DNA of 64,000 nucleotides. Source: Lithodes maja. Taxonomy: Eukaryota; Arthropoda; Malacostraca; Decapoda; Lithodidae. Under the pieces are notes generated by a model. It did no database searches. It was not told where the DNA came from and was given only the letters and a program-made list of their open reading frames with translations. The stretch lies in assembly GCA_037953745.1 (NCBI GenBank), contig JBAKBP010000712.1, forward strand, positions 62,001-126,000, read 5' to 3'. Shown piece by piece: positions 31,740 through 42,583 of the stretch. A program made the position numbers and the translations under genes. Numbering within the stretch: position 1 is the stretch's first letter; every line of letters begins with the position of its first letter.

Positions 31740-31886
31740 CATGGCTGCCCTGTCTGCCTGTAGCCTCTTTAGTTCCCTGAGCAGTAGTTCCTCTGTTTGT
31801 TGTAGTCTGGTGCGACTCTGTTCATCCTGGGTCTTCTCCAGCTCCTGGCTTGTGGCCTCAACTTCCTCTATCTTCTTTATGGTGTC
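31740..31886 (-). CDS. Probable host gene internal exon, coiled-coil protein
   Basis: On the minus strand a pyrimidine-rich acceptor (CTTCCCCACCTCCCTCTTCC then AG) precedes codons starting GAC ACC ATA, and the frame ends GCA GCC ATG followed by donor GTCAGT. The exon is exactly 147 bp, 49 codons, phase 0 at both ends. The peptide runs DTIKKIEEVEATSQELEKTQ to RELKRLQADRAAM and is strongly alpha-helical with heptad-like spacing, i.e. coiled coil. Codon use and composition differ from the surrounding repeats, and none of the repeat families here contains it. I cannot name the gene. An alternative is a captured exon fragment inside a repeat. Confidence 0.6.
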
Positions 31887-31957
31887 CTGGAAGAGGGAGG
31901 TGGGGAAGGTGAGACAACGCAAACTCAATTACAAGACACTTTTAAAATAGTTTGGCT

Positions 31958-32132
31958 AGCTCATGCCTACCTGGTCACTTGACAAAGCCTTGTCATTGCT
32001 TCATTCTAAAAAATATAGTTACAAACCTACTTTTGATTCAATCTTAAAGAAGGCTGTGTTCCTTATGACCATGGCTGCAGGAAACCGGGTATCTGAGCTG
32101 GCGGCGCTGAGCAACGAACTCAATTGTCATAG
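31958..32132 (+). pseudogene. DIRS recombinase fragment
   Basis: About 58 codons: LMPTWSLDKALSLLHSK ... KKAVFLMTMAAGNRVSELAA ... NELNCHR, the stretch around the first catalytic arginine. Both ends are cut off abruptly. 32133-32343 shows nothing recognisable apart from AT-rich sequence. Confidence 0.85.
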
Positions 32133-32343
32133 GTTAGTTTGTTTATTTTGCAAGTTTTACATTATAATTTCAATAGGTTCAGGGATAGTACAGATGCGAG
32201 GCCGGTCTATACTAGTGGCAACATTAGTATATGACCAGTGCCCCATTTATTATCCCTTCCTTTACTTGTTTTGATGACGAACCCGGACCGGCCACAGACA
32301 ATGATTATGACCTATTCTTATGTACCACAGCACCCGATTAATT

Positions 32344-32700
32344 AAAACAAAAACAAACCACATATACAAATAAAGTAAATAATACCGGATTGCCTTTAGT
32401 TGACAACTGTAAATGTAAATTCTGTGTGAATGAATTTGATTTTGAACATCATAAACATTTTAAAAGTTACATTAATAATACAAAAAATTTGTTCTTAAAT
32501 ACTTTAGATAATGTAACATCTCCATGTCAAGTACATTATTTAATATATTTGATTTTTTGCAATAAATGTGGTATAAAATATGTTGGAAAGACGGAGCGGT
32601 GTTTAAGAGCATATAAGCATAGATCATTATTTAAGAACGGCATGGACTACAAGATTCTTTTATATAAGCATTTTAACACAGATTGTACCAAATTAGATTA
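32344..32700 (+). pseudogene. Penelope-like element GIY-YIG endonuclease (N-terminal part)
   Basis: Contains the Cys cluster that precedes the nuclease in Penelope-like elements (CKCKFC) and the GIY-YIG core: VHYLIYLIFCNKCGIKYVGK followed by the arginine helix (ERCLRAYKHRS). The open frame from 32390 runs on to 32758 only because an RTE endonuclease joins it in frame near 32700 (GYEGVHGGNGYG is RTE sequence). The rest of this nuclease reappears at 36530-36663. The known role of the domain is to nick target DNA for primed reverse transcription. Confidence 0.85.
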
Positions 32701-33160
32701 TGGATATGAGGGGGTACATGGAGGAAATGGTTACGGAAGGAGGAATCTGGAAGGCTAATATATACTGGAGTCCTGCATTGCACTCTACATGGTTGTGTGT
32801 AACACAAAGTTCAAGAAAAGACAGAGCCATCTGATCACATATAACTCTGGGGTCTCCAGTAGCCAGATAGATTACTTCTTGGTTAACAGGAAAGACTGGA
32901 AACTGGTTCGGGATGTAAAGGTCATCCCGACCGAAGAATGTATCCCCCAGCGGGCCAGCATAAGCTAGTTGTGTGCGCCTGCGACATGAGCTTATACAGA
33001 GATCCTAAGCGCAAAAAGGTATACAGTACATACCCAAAAGGAAAGTGTGGCTGCTGAAGAACAAGGAAGTTAGGGATAGGTTTCATAGTGAACTGGAGGA
33101 AATTAATAGAAATAAGGAAGCTAGGCCTAACGATGTAAATAGTCAATGGAATTTTCTTAA

Positions 33161-33545
33161 TTTGGGTGGATGGGACTCGTTAGCCTTGGTCGGCAACTCA
33201 TCTAGGGGAGACCTTATACAAATCCGGGTGGATGGGACTCGTCCGCCTTGGTTGGCAACCTGTCTAGGGGAGTAAACCTGATACAAATCCGTACTGCTTA
33301 CCTAAGGGTAAGGCAGGTTAGTGGATGGATTAGCCGAACACCACTGTAGAAATATAGTGCTAACAAAATACACAGAGGGCCTCGGAGTCGGACGGATCCT
33401 AAATTGAGTGGTCAATCCTGTAAGTCCTTCACTAAACTGGCTCGGGTTGTCCCTCTCACAGGGAATAGGTCCGCTTGGGGGCATTCTGTGTATGGCCACC
33501 CTCGTAAGGGGAGCAAGGCGTCTGGCAATAGATAGATAGATATAG
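33161..33545 (+). mobile_element. SINE-like retroposon with (GATA)n tail
   Basis: 385 bp flanked by a perfect 10-bp target duplication ATTTTCTTAA (33151-33160 and 33546-33555), splitting the RTE frame NSQWNFL/KHSLIAATDKVCG. The head contains a roughly 70-bp unit twice (GGGTGGATGGGACTCGT ... TACAAATCCG at about 33164 and 33224). The last roughly 45 bp before the GATA tail (ATGGCCACCCT ... GGCGTCTGGCAATAGATAG) closely matches the 3' end of the RTE at 36664-37445. Confidence 0.8.
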
Positions 33546-33739
33546 ATTTTCTTAAGCATAGCCTTATCGCTGCCACTGACAAAGTCTGTGGGAAAACAAA
33601 GGGTCACCCAAGGAATAAGACCTCCTGGTGGTGGAACGATGAGGTAGAACATGCTGTGAAAGAGAAAAGGAGATGTTTCAAAGAATGGAAGAAGGGAAGC
33701 AGCAAGGAGGAATACCAGGCAGCTAAACGAACTGCCAAA

Positions 33740-34556
33740 AGATTGGGACCAGCAAGATAGACAAGGTAGGATACAGTATGTATGAAGCGATGGAGGAAGT
33801 GAGTGCAGAAAAGGATATAGGAGTAGTGATAGACAATAAGTTAAATTTCTCAGAACATTTAGCGGAAAAGATAAACAAAGCCAATAGAATTGTAGGGCTG
33901 ATAAGGAGGACATTTGTGTCACTTGACGAAGAAATCTTCAGGAATCTATATACAGCGCTGGTTAGGCCGCACCTGGAATATGCAAACCAGGTGTGGGCTC
34001 CATATATGGTAAAGGATATAGAAGCAGTGGAAAAAGTGCAGAGGAGAGCTAGCAAGCTGGTACCAACGTTGAAGAACGCAGGCTATGAGCAGAGGTTGAG
34101 GACACTGGGGCTTCCGACACTGGCATATAGGAGAAAGAGAGGGGATATGATAGAGACTTTTAAGATAGTGTCAGGAAAGTACGATGAGGATGTGTGTGAA
34201 GGTATCTTCTTGATGCGGGAGGGAACAAGAACGAGAGGACACTCTAAGAAAATTTACAAAGAAAGAAATAGGCTTGAGAAGGCAAAGAACTCATTTTGTG
34301 ATAGAGTGGTAAATGAGTGGAACGCACTGCCCCAGTATGTAGTCGATTCCGAATCAATAAGGGAGTTTGAAAGTAATCTTGATAAAGCATGGGGAAGACA
34401 AGATTTGAAGTTTGATTATAAAACAAAAATACAGAATAGTAAAAATGTTGCGTCTGCTACCGCCGCCGCCAACACCGTGAACGACCGCAGCAGTGCAAGT
34501 ACTGGTACTGAGCTGGATACACAGGCATAGTTTGCCTTTTTCCAGAGGATCTACTG
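33740..34556 (+). mobile_element. CR1-like LINE 3' fragment inserted in the RTE
   Basis: A 250-codon frame 33778-34530 gives the post-RT C-terminal region typical of CR1/L2-group ORF2: EKDIGVVIDNKLNFSEHLAE, RPHLEYANQVWAPY, VEKVQRRASKLVPTL and RRKRGDMIETFKIVSG. The 3' end is repeated CTGTAAGA at 34552-34582. The RTE frame stops at QAAKRTAK before it and resumes KRVIYNAKKGIKDLV after it. The frame is intact but lacks RT and endonuclease. Confidence 0.85.
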
Positions 34557-36496
34557 TAAGAATACTGTAAGAAACTGTAAGAAAAGAGTTATTTACAATG
34601 CTAAAAAAGGCATTAAGGACCTGGTCCTCGAACAAGTGTGTAACACTGATAATCCCAATAGGATCTTCAACCTAGCTAGGCGAGTTAAAAATGACAGTAG
34701 GGATATTATATGTGAACAGTGTGTTAGAAACAATAATGGGAAGATTGTTTATGCAGAAAATGAAATCAGAGAAGCATGGAAGGCACACTATGAATTATTG
34801 CTAAATGTAGAGTTTGAATGGGATAAGGAACAGCTTAGTATCGAAAAGCTGGACCCCCTCCTTTGATAGCACCAGCTGTAGTGAGCGACACAATCAATAA
34901 AATGAAGGACGGTAAAGCTCCAGGGTGCTCTGACATTGTCGCTGAGATGATAAAAGCCTCAGGGGAGACTGGTGTCAGCTTAGTCACTGAGTTGAAAAAC
35001 ACCATTATTAAAGATGAGAAAATCCCAGAGGATTGGCTCAAAAGTGTAATAGTAAATATATACAAAGGAAAAGGGGATGCGCTAGATAGAGGAAATTATA
35101 GGGGCCTGAAAATGCTTGATCAAATCATGAAGGTCTGTGAGAGAGTCCTTGAGGATTTGATCAGGCAAAGCATCTCCATTGATGATATGCAGTTTGGTTT
35201 TATGTCAGGACGGGGTACAAACGATGCTATCTTCATAGTCAGGCAGATACAGAAAAGATACTTACTAAAAGGCAGGGATATTTACTTTGTGTTTGTAGAC
35301 CTGGAGAAGGCCTTTGACAGGGTGCCTAGAGATGTTGTGCAGTGGGCTATGAGGAAACTTGGTGTGGAAGAGTGGCTGGTGCGTGTGATAATGAAGATGT
35401 ATGAGGATTCGCGAAGTGCGGTGAGGGTGAAGGGTGTACTGAGTGATGATTCGCAGTTCGTGTTGGAGTCCATCAGGGTTCAGTGTTAAGCCCCCTCCTC
35501 TTTATTATGGTCCTGGAGGCACTGTCTAGAGTTTTTAGAGGCGGACTCCCGTTGGAACTGTTTTATGCAGACGATTTAGTCCTAAAAGCCGACAGTATGC
35601 AAGATGCTGAGGCCAAATTCAGAGAATGGAGAGAGGGCATGGCGAGTAAGGGTTTAAGAGTCAATATTAACAAAACCAAGGTTATGCATTGTAGATTGAG
35701 ACGAGGTAATTTGGAAAAGAGCGGTGCATACCCATGTGCAGTGTGTGGAAAGGGTGTGGGCATTAACACGATTCAATGTAGCATCTGTCGACGCTGGGTG
35801 CACCATGGGAGTAAGCGCTGTAGTAGAATAAAGCGACCCCTGCCATAAGTCAGAAATAGAGAAATTTGAGTGCGTAGTGTGCAAAGGCAAGCTTGTGTTA
35901 AGTGATGATCCTGTGGCTGTGAATTTTGGAAATGAGTCATTGGAGCTGGTGAACAAGTTTTGTTACCTAGGAGATACCATCTCTGCTGGTGGTGGGGCCG
36001 AGGCTGCCAATGTCGCTAGAATTAGATGTGGCTGGGGGAAGTTCAGAGAACTGCTGCCAATCCTGACCATGAAAAATATGCCTCTCCCCCTGAAGGGAAA
36101 GGTGTATGCCTCATGTGTTTGAAGTGCAATAACGTATGCCTCAGAAACATGGGCCGTTAAAGTAGAGGATGTTAACAGAATGGAACGTAATGAGATGAGA
36201 ATGGTGAGATGGATGTGTGGGGCCAGGCTGAGCTGAGGAGAAGTTTAGGTATAAAGAGTATTAGTGAGGTGATGCGTACAAGTAGACTGGGATGGTATGG
36301 ACATGTGGAGAGAATGGATGAACAAAATTGGGTGAAAAAATGCAGGTCTGTGATTGTGGAGGGAGCTACACCAAGGGGTGGACCGAGGAAGACCTGGGAT
36401 CGGACTATATGTGCCGATCTCAAATCCAAAACCATGACAAGTGAACCAGCCCTTAACAGGGTTGCCTGGAATGCCGCCATTAGGAGAAGAGACTGA
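34557..36496 (+). pseudogene. RTE reverse transcriptase and C-terminal region, multiple frameshifts
   Basis: RT in three frames: 34636-34866; 34863-35489 (KDGKAPGCSDI, DWLKSVIVNIYKGKGD, VFVDLEKAFDRVPR); and 35483-35848 (QGSVLSPLLFIMVLEALS, catalytic LFYADDLVL, NINKTKVMHC). A CxxC-type cluster (CAVCGKGVGINTIQCSICRR) follows, then 35877-36122 (FCYLGDTISAGGGAEAA) and 36209-36496 (RLGWYGHVERMDEQ ... RNAAIRRRD-type end). Breaks near 34860, 35475, 35848 and 36120 make it non-functional. RTE assignment rests on the endonuclease and RT motifs. Confidence 0.85.
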
Positions 36497-36529
36497 AACT
36501 GCACGAATGTGTGGAGCACTCAGTCTTAA

Positions 36530-36663
36530 CATTTTATGTATGTATAGATACAAAATTATAGAAACTGTTAAAAGTAAAAAAAAACAAGATGTTTTAGATA
36601 GAGAAAATGATTGGATTGGAAAATTGATGACTATCTATCCATTTGGACTTAATAATCAAATTA
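36530..36663 (+). pseudogene. Penelope-like element GIY-YIG C-terminal part
   Basis: Frame RYKIIETVKSKKKQDVLDRE then NDWIGKLMTIYPFGLNNQIK matches the end of Penelope GIY-YIG domains, where W-I-x-x-L ... YPxGLN is characteristic. It completes the nuclease begun at 32344, now separated by the RTE insertion. Ends at the (TATC)n tail of the next RTE. Confidence 0.75.
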
Positions 36664-37445
36664 AAGGTCTATCTATCTATCTATTGCCTGACGCCGTGAT
36701 CCCCGAAGGGGTGGCCACGAACGAACCGCCCCCATGCACCTCTGTCCCCAGTCAGTCGACGCCCCTCCCCCCAACCAGCACCGCCTTCGTTCATGTACTT
36801 CCTCACTCCATCCTTCCACCTCCCTTTTGGTCTACCTCTCCCTCTCTGTCCCTCCACCTCGCTCTCGTACACTCTCTTAGTCATTCTCTTGCTTTCCCTA
36901 CGTTCCATATGGCCGAACCATCTCAAGTTATTCCTTTTCACACTTTCCAGCACATCTACCTCCACACCACACCTCCTTCTTACTTCCTCATTAGTCTCTG
37001 TCTATACCTCCATGTAACCGCACGCACTTCTTAAGTAATTCATTTCCACTGCTCTCACTTTTGGTGAGAGCAGTGGAACCAACCACTCAACGTCCAACCA
37101 ACGTCCATGCTTCGCTTCCGTAAGTCAGTGTCGGGATTACCACACTGTCATGCAAGGACTTCTTCACTTCCATACTGACCACCCTATTTCTTGTTACTGC
37201 TTTCAGCGTTCCTACAACCCTCTTCCCCTGTTGTACCCTCTCCCGCACTTCTTCATCCATAGTCCCATCTTTACTTAACACACTGCCCAGATACTTAAAA
37301 GAGTTGACGATCTCCATAGCCTGACCGTTCAGCTTCACCTCACACTCTGTGACTTCACCCCTTTCGAAGACCATAACCTTGCTCTTCCCCGCATTTACCT
37401 TCAAATTTAGTTTTTTGCACACTATTCCAAACTCATTTACCAGAC
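36664..37445 (-). mobile_element. RTE-type LINE 3' end, minus strand
   Basis: A (TATC)n tract at 36664-36683 is the 3' tail read backwards. Minus-strand frames 37422-37087 (LNLKVNAGKSKVMVF, FKYLGSVLSKDGTMDEEVRE, VIPTLTYGSEAWT) and 36965-36681 (NNLRWFGHMERRE ... GRGRPKGRWKDGVRKYM) are the RTE C-terminal region. A frameshift lies between them near 37050. A second, 160-bp copy of this 3' end lies at 40849-41008. Confidence 0.87.
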
Positions 37446-38980
37446 TTAATTAATGAACATACTAATAAAAATATAACTTTGATATTAAACTTTCTGATAA
37501 GAACAAGTGCATTGCTAAATTATACAAAAATATACATATTACCCAAATTTCATAAAAGACCTTATAAATATCGCTATATTGCATGAGCAAAATTTGCTAC
37601 CACTAAAACTTTCTCAAAACAGGTCGTACATTGCTTAAAATACATTAAAAGTACTCATAAACGATATTGTGATCCCATCAAAAATAGAACTGGCATTAAC
37701 TATTATTGGAGTGTTGACAATTCAGTAGAAGTTATTGATAAACTAAATACCATGCAGAAAGTTACCTCAATACATAGCTTCGACTTTTCAACTTTGTATA
37801 CCAATTTGCCTTTAGATTTAGTATTTTCAGAACTTTGCTTTATTATAGATTTGCATTTTGACAGATTTGTTAGTAGTGGTAATCGTTACATAAATGTTAA
37901 TTCATATTTTAATAATGCGTCACTTAGCTTTGATCCCACTAGTTCAGTATATTTTGATAGAACTAAACTTAAAGATGCCCTTAAATTTCTCCTTTTCAAT
38001 ACTTATGTTAGATTCGGGCCCTACATTTTCAAACAAATATTAGGTATTTATATGGGTGGAAATGCAAGCCCTTTAACCCTCCAGACCCGGTTGGGCTCTG
38101 AGGCCTCCATAAAAAACACCCCCCCGCGCAACCCGGAAGGGTGCTGAGGCTCCGGCAGCTTGAAAGCCTGTAAGCTTGGTGTGCGAGGCGTCCGTCCGAC
38201 GCATGTAGACAACAGCCGGCTGGACCGACGCCGCGCATCTCCAACCACAAGAAGGAGTGCGTCGCTTGTTCGTGTGTGCCTGTATGTTATTGTTAAGTAG
38301 CGTAAAGTGGCTGATATTGCCACAAAGTTATCTCCAATGAAATCATCATCACAACTGAACCAGTTGACTTAGAGAGCTCTACTTAACGCCATTCTACAGG
38401 TACAAAACACATATACGCTTGGGGGATGCGCGGGAATGCGGAAGCAGTCAAAATAACAATAATACGGTAGCCTAGGCGTGGACGTTTTTCGGCCAAAACC
38501 CCCGGGTTTCGGGGAAATTATATAATATAATAGCCGGGGCTGGAGGGTTAATTGCAGACTTATTCTTGCTTTCTTTAGAATTTAAATTTATGAAAGACTT
38601 AGTTGACAGTAGCAAGAAAAATAACATCCCAGAAAAATTAGCACTTGCTAAATTGTTAAGTACTGTAATAATAGTAGATATTTGATGATATTCTCATTTG
38701 CAATATGTTAAATTTTAATCAAGTCGCTAAAAAATGTATCCAAATTCCATTCCCCTCACACAAGGTAACGTAAATGATGAAGTTGAAAATTTCTTGATAT
38801 AAATATTCAGATTGTTAATAAAAAGTGCACACTTAAGATATACCAGGTACATACCCGATACCACTATCGTTAGTGAGTGCTGTAAATTTTGTTGTAATAT
38901 TATAGATATCTTATCAATATTTGTATTTTGTACTATTGTTAATGTCTTGTCATGTTGCAGATTTGATTTTAAATGAACAT
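37446..38980 (+). pseudogene. Penelope-like reverse transcriptase, interrupted by a MITE
   Basis: Starts near DLINEHTNKNITL and shows Penelope RT blocks: ILPKFHKRPYKYRYIA, then DFSTLYTNLP (motif A) and FKQILGIYMGGNASPL. After the TTAA MITE (38077-38547) it resumes IADLFLLSLEFKFMKDLV. The catalytic box survives out of frame near 38680 as FDDILICN. Stops and frameshifts abound. It lies downstream of a GIY-YIG half, the reverse of the usual RT-then-endonuclease order, so it is probably a second, tandem copy. Confidence 0.85.
38077..38547. mobile_element. piggyBac-like TTAA MITE (471 bp) in Penelope RT
   Basis: CCCTCCAGACCCGG ... GGGGCTGGAGGG flanked by TTAA at 38073-38076 and 38548-38551. Removing element and one TTAA restores the Penelope frame NASPL-IADLF. 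A TTAA duplication and CCC/GGG ends are the piggyBac signature. No transposase inside. Confidence 0.9.
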
Positions 38981-39505
38981 TTTGACATTTGACATGTAGT
39001 TTCTTTTTTCATGCAGAGTTTAGTAAAAATTTACCAGAACGTCCCGGACTTCTCAAATTGACTATTTCCTTGAAAGTGACGATTATAGGTTTGATTCCCG
39101 GAGGGAAGTAAAGAAAACCTAATATTTAGTAGGGCCCCGTAATCATTGACGATATGCCTATTAGTATAATAGTCTCCCTTCAAATGCCGCGTCGCCAGTT
39201 TTGAATCTACCGCATGGGTGGACAGGGAGTACAGCTTCATAAGTGCAACGCGTATTCTCTTATGGAATCGTCTTTATGATTGGGTACTCTACGAAAAAAC
39301 CTCGTAAAAAAAAAAAATAAAAAAAATAACTTAATAATTGCTATACTCAAGCTTCCCAATGCGTGGATTTCTTGCGAGTGGATTCCTGACGCTGGCCCTC
39401 TAGCGTCTAAACTTCCTTCACTGACATATCAAGATTCAACTCAAATATCCAGCAAATGGGAAGGGGATGGCAGGGAGGGCACTAACATCGTCAATGATTA
39501 CGGGG

Positions 39506-40039
39506 GGGCGGGTGCCCAACCCCGAAAGGGGTTGAAATAGGGGAGCTATCCCCCGCCAAAGGCGGCTTTCTAGGGCCTTTCCTAGCTGATGCTGAGAGGA
39601 TTGGGTTCTAGTCATGTGGTGATGGGCTGGTCTATCAGGAGTGAGAACTGAGCGATCTCTGCCATACCCATAGCTTAGTCTGACTGTTCCTTTTACTTAT
39701 ATATCTTCTAGATCTCAAGTGGCGGCGTCTTTTCCGTGGATTGACCTCCCTACTGCCAACCTAGAAGTTGGCAGATTGGGAGCCAAAGCATCACATTTTT
39801 CCCTTACCCCTCAACTTTCCCTTCATAATTGCTGAAGGGCACAGGGCCTTGGGTGGGGCTTTGGTTTCCCGAGCGTTTCCGCACCCTCCTCAGCTCCCTG
39901 CCTTGGAGTGGCTTCGGTCACCCGGGCTTTGTTAGTGGTAAGCAGGGAGGATTTTGTGGGGGCGCTCGTTTATGGCCTTGGCCTTGCTCGAGACCTTGGG
40001 GCTGTTCGGCCAGACAGCCTGGGGAACAACAACAACAAC
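39506..40039 (+). mobile_element. (AAC)n-tailed retroposon sharing LINE A's 3' end
   Basis: 534 bp with a 12-bp target duplication ATGATTACGGGG (39494-39505 and 40040-40051) in DIRS copy F. The last roughly 60 bp (GGCCTTG ... CTTGGGGCTGTTCGGCCAGA ... GGGGAACAACAAC) align with LINE A's terminus at 1590-1650, while the preceding roughly 470 bp do not resemble LINE A. The head begins GGTGCCCAACCCCGAAAGGG. Candidate SINE mobilised by LINE A, or a different LINE with a shared tail. Confidence 0.8.
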
Positions 40040-40848
40040 ATGATTACGGGGCCCTACTAAATATTAGGTTTTCTTTACTTCCCTCTGGGAATCAAACCTA
40101 TAATTTAATAGTGGCCCCTCCATCATTGACGATATGCCTGATATATAAGACTGGAGGGGGACATTCGTGACAAATATCAAAACCACCAACCCAAATATCA
40201 TAGGTAACAGAGAATCCGTATAACATTTTAAGTTTTTTATTGCGTTCATACAATAATATAAAAATATAAAAGAAGGTAAGCAGTGCGTTACTTCGAAGAA
40301 GAGCTGCTTGTACATGACTGGACCTTCACTTGAGATCTATTGCATGTTTAGTAAGAACATTTTTGTACTCTAGAACTCTAATCCTTAGGATCATGTTCTG
40401 ACCTTAAAATTATTTGTACAATAAAATCTGTTTGTACATTTTTGTTAATACTATCTTGGTACAACTATGATAAATTTCTTAAAATAAAATAAAATATGAT
40501 TAACTGTATAACCAGTTCTATTCATATCACATCTTGTGATTTATCACAATCTCCGGCGGAAGGGTTCTAGTGGGTCTTAGGGCTATTTTGCACATCCCCC
40601 CCCCCCCCCCTTTTCACCCAAAGAATAACATAAAAACAAATAGCACTTGGACTGCTAGACCCATTGCCGTAATGCTACATAGGTCCGCTTTGGCTTGTCC
40701 AGGGCGACCGATAGGCATCGCGTAAGGAATGTGTGATTAGACGCCCACACCTGAGTGTCGGCTACGTCGTTAATGGAAACATTTTGCATAAACCGGAGGA
40801 AGACAGCCCACTTTCTAATGTCGTGGGCTCTACCTATTACGCCGGGAT

Positions 40849-41008
40849 CTATCTATCTATTGCCTGACGCCGCGATCCCTGAAGGGGTGGCCACGAATGA
40901 ACCGCCCCCATGCACCTCTGTCCCCGGTCAGTCGACGCCCCTCCCCCCAACCAGCACCGCCTTCGTTCATATACTTCCTCACTCCATCCTTCCAACTCTC
41001 ATTCGGTC
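40849..41008 (-). mobile_element. RTE 3'-end fragment, 160 bp
   Basis: Begins with (CTAT)n on the plus strand and matches the 3' end of the RTE at 36664-36830 (CTGACGCCGYGATCCCYGAA). Flanked by an 11-bp target duplication TACGCCGGGAT at 40838-40848 and 41009-41019 within the DIRS recombinase. A clear 5'-truncated LINE insertion. Confidence 0.92.
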
Positions 41009-41186
41009 TACGCCGGGATTACTTTCCTTAATTACATCTACGAGTAAAGAAGCCAATTTCCTTCTTGTGACGCGATTACCTGTCTGGTTAACCCATAGGA
41101 AGCCTGGTTGTAGAGGTTGTGCAATCCTCATAAACTTGACTAAAGCTTGTACCGGGCATAAAATATGATGCGTATGTCCACGTTAA

Positions 41187-41659
41187 CCCCTCAGACCCGG
41201 TAGGGCCCTGAGGCACCCATAACAAACTAGGGCCAGGAACCCGGTAGGGCTCTGAGGCACCGGCAGCTTGAAAGGCTGTAAGCTTGTTTTGAAAGCCATC
41301 CGTCCGACGCATATAAACAACAGCCGGTTGGACCGACACCGCGCATCACAAGAAGGAGAGGCGTCGCTTGTTTGTGTGTGGCTGTGTGTTATTGTTTAGT
41401 ATTGAAAAGTGGCTGAAATGGCTGACATCGCCACAAACTTCTCTCCACGGAAATCGTCATCACAACTGAACCAGTTTACTTAGAGAGCTCTACTCAACGC
41501 CATTCTACAGGTACGAAACACATCTACGCTTGGGGATGTGCGGGAATGCGGAAGCAGTCAAAATAACAAAGATACGGTAGCCTAGGCATAGACGGTTTTT
41601 CGGCCAAAACCCCCGGGTTTCGGGGATATATTATAGAATGCGTAGCCGGGAACCAAGGG
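41187..41659. mobile_element. piggyBac-like TTAA MITE (473 bp)
   Basis: CCCCTCAGACCCGG ... GCCGGGAACCAAGGG with TTAA at 41183-41186 and 41660-41663. Inserted in the recombinase of DIRS copy F between the SEFSVPAL and LCPVQAL blocks. Confidence 0.9.
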
Positions 41660-41967
41660 TTAAAGTGCCGGGACTGAGAATTCTGAGAAAACATGATCAC
41701 AATGTTCGTTTTTGGCAATAAATGTAGGAGACAGCGCGATCTGCACATGTTCGTGCAGTCTCCTAAACCTGAGACAATTTGGCTCGTTGCTCATCGCCGC
41801 CGGCTCTGACACTCTGTTACCTGTCGCCAAAGCCATAAGGAACACAGCCTTCTTTAATACTGACTCAAAATCCGGCGCATGGTTAAACTTGCGCGACTGA
41901 AGTAATGATAACGCTTTGTCTAGCGACCAGGTAGGCATGAGCTGGCGTGGTGGTGGGCGTAGTTTAA

Positions 41968-42437
41968 CCCCTCAGACCCGGCTATCTATTCCATACCGAA
42001 ACCCGGGGGTTTTGGCCTAAAAACGTCTATGCCTAGGCTACCGTATCTTTGTTATTTTGACTGCTTCCGCATTCCCGCGCATCCCCAAGCATAGATGTGT
42101 TTCGTACCTGTAGAATGGCGTTGAGTAGAGCTCTCTAAGTCAACTGGTTCAGTTGTGATGACGATTTCCATGGAGTTAACTTTGTGGCGATATCAGCCAC
42201 TTTACACAACTTTTCACTACTTAACAATAACATACAGGCACACACGAACAAGGACGCCTCTCCTTCTTGTGGTCGGAGATGCGCGGCGTCGGTCCAACCG
42301 GCTGTTGTTTACATGCGTCGGACGGACGGCTTTCAAAACAAGCTTACAGGCTTTCAAGCTGCCGGAGCCTCAGAGCCCTTCCGGGTTCCGCGGGTTTTTT
42401 TTTATGGATGCCTCAGAGCCCAACCGGGTCTGAGGGG
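41968..42437. mobile_element. piggyBac-like TTAA MITE (470 bp), opposite orientation
   Basis: TTAA at 41964-41967 and 42438-42441. Ends CCCCTCAGACCCGG and CCGGGTCTGAGGGG are perfect inverted repeats. The empty site AGTTTAAAACATGCTCTCAT is present in DIRS copies B (about 5936-5955) and C. Confidence 0.93.
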
Positions 42438-42583
42438 TTAAAACATGCTCTCATGAACCCTTCCTCCTCCGCCAGTGGTATGGAGAGACCAGTTAGGTCG
42501 AAAAAGGGATTTCTAATGGCAGACAAGTGATTCTTTAAAGTAACGACTGAGAAGTGCTTCTGTTCAAACAAATAATATAAGTA

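Larger units (their letters stand above)
32700..36529 (+). mobile_element. RTE-type LINE inserted in the Penelope element, 5'-truncated
   Basis: Starts inside the apurinic-type endonuclease (HGGNGYGRRNLEG, then SHLITYNSGVSSSQIDYFLV and EECIPQ) and continues through RT to the C terminus (LGWYGHVERMDEQNW). It carries a SINE (33161-33545) and a CR1-like LINE fragment (about 33740-34556). The flanks are the two halves of one Penelope GIY-YIG domain, which shows insertion into the Penelope element. Many frame breaks. Confidence 0.85.

Noticed and set aside
34244..36553. Minus-strand ORFs across the RTE
   Set aside because: Antisense to recognisable RTE RT and C-terminal frames; no domains of their own.
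39280..39540. 86-codon ORF with poly-Lys and poly-Asn
   Set aside because: Arises from A-rich sequence in the DIRS right terminal repeat of copy F.
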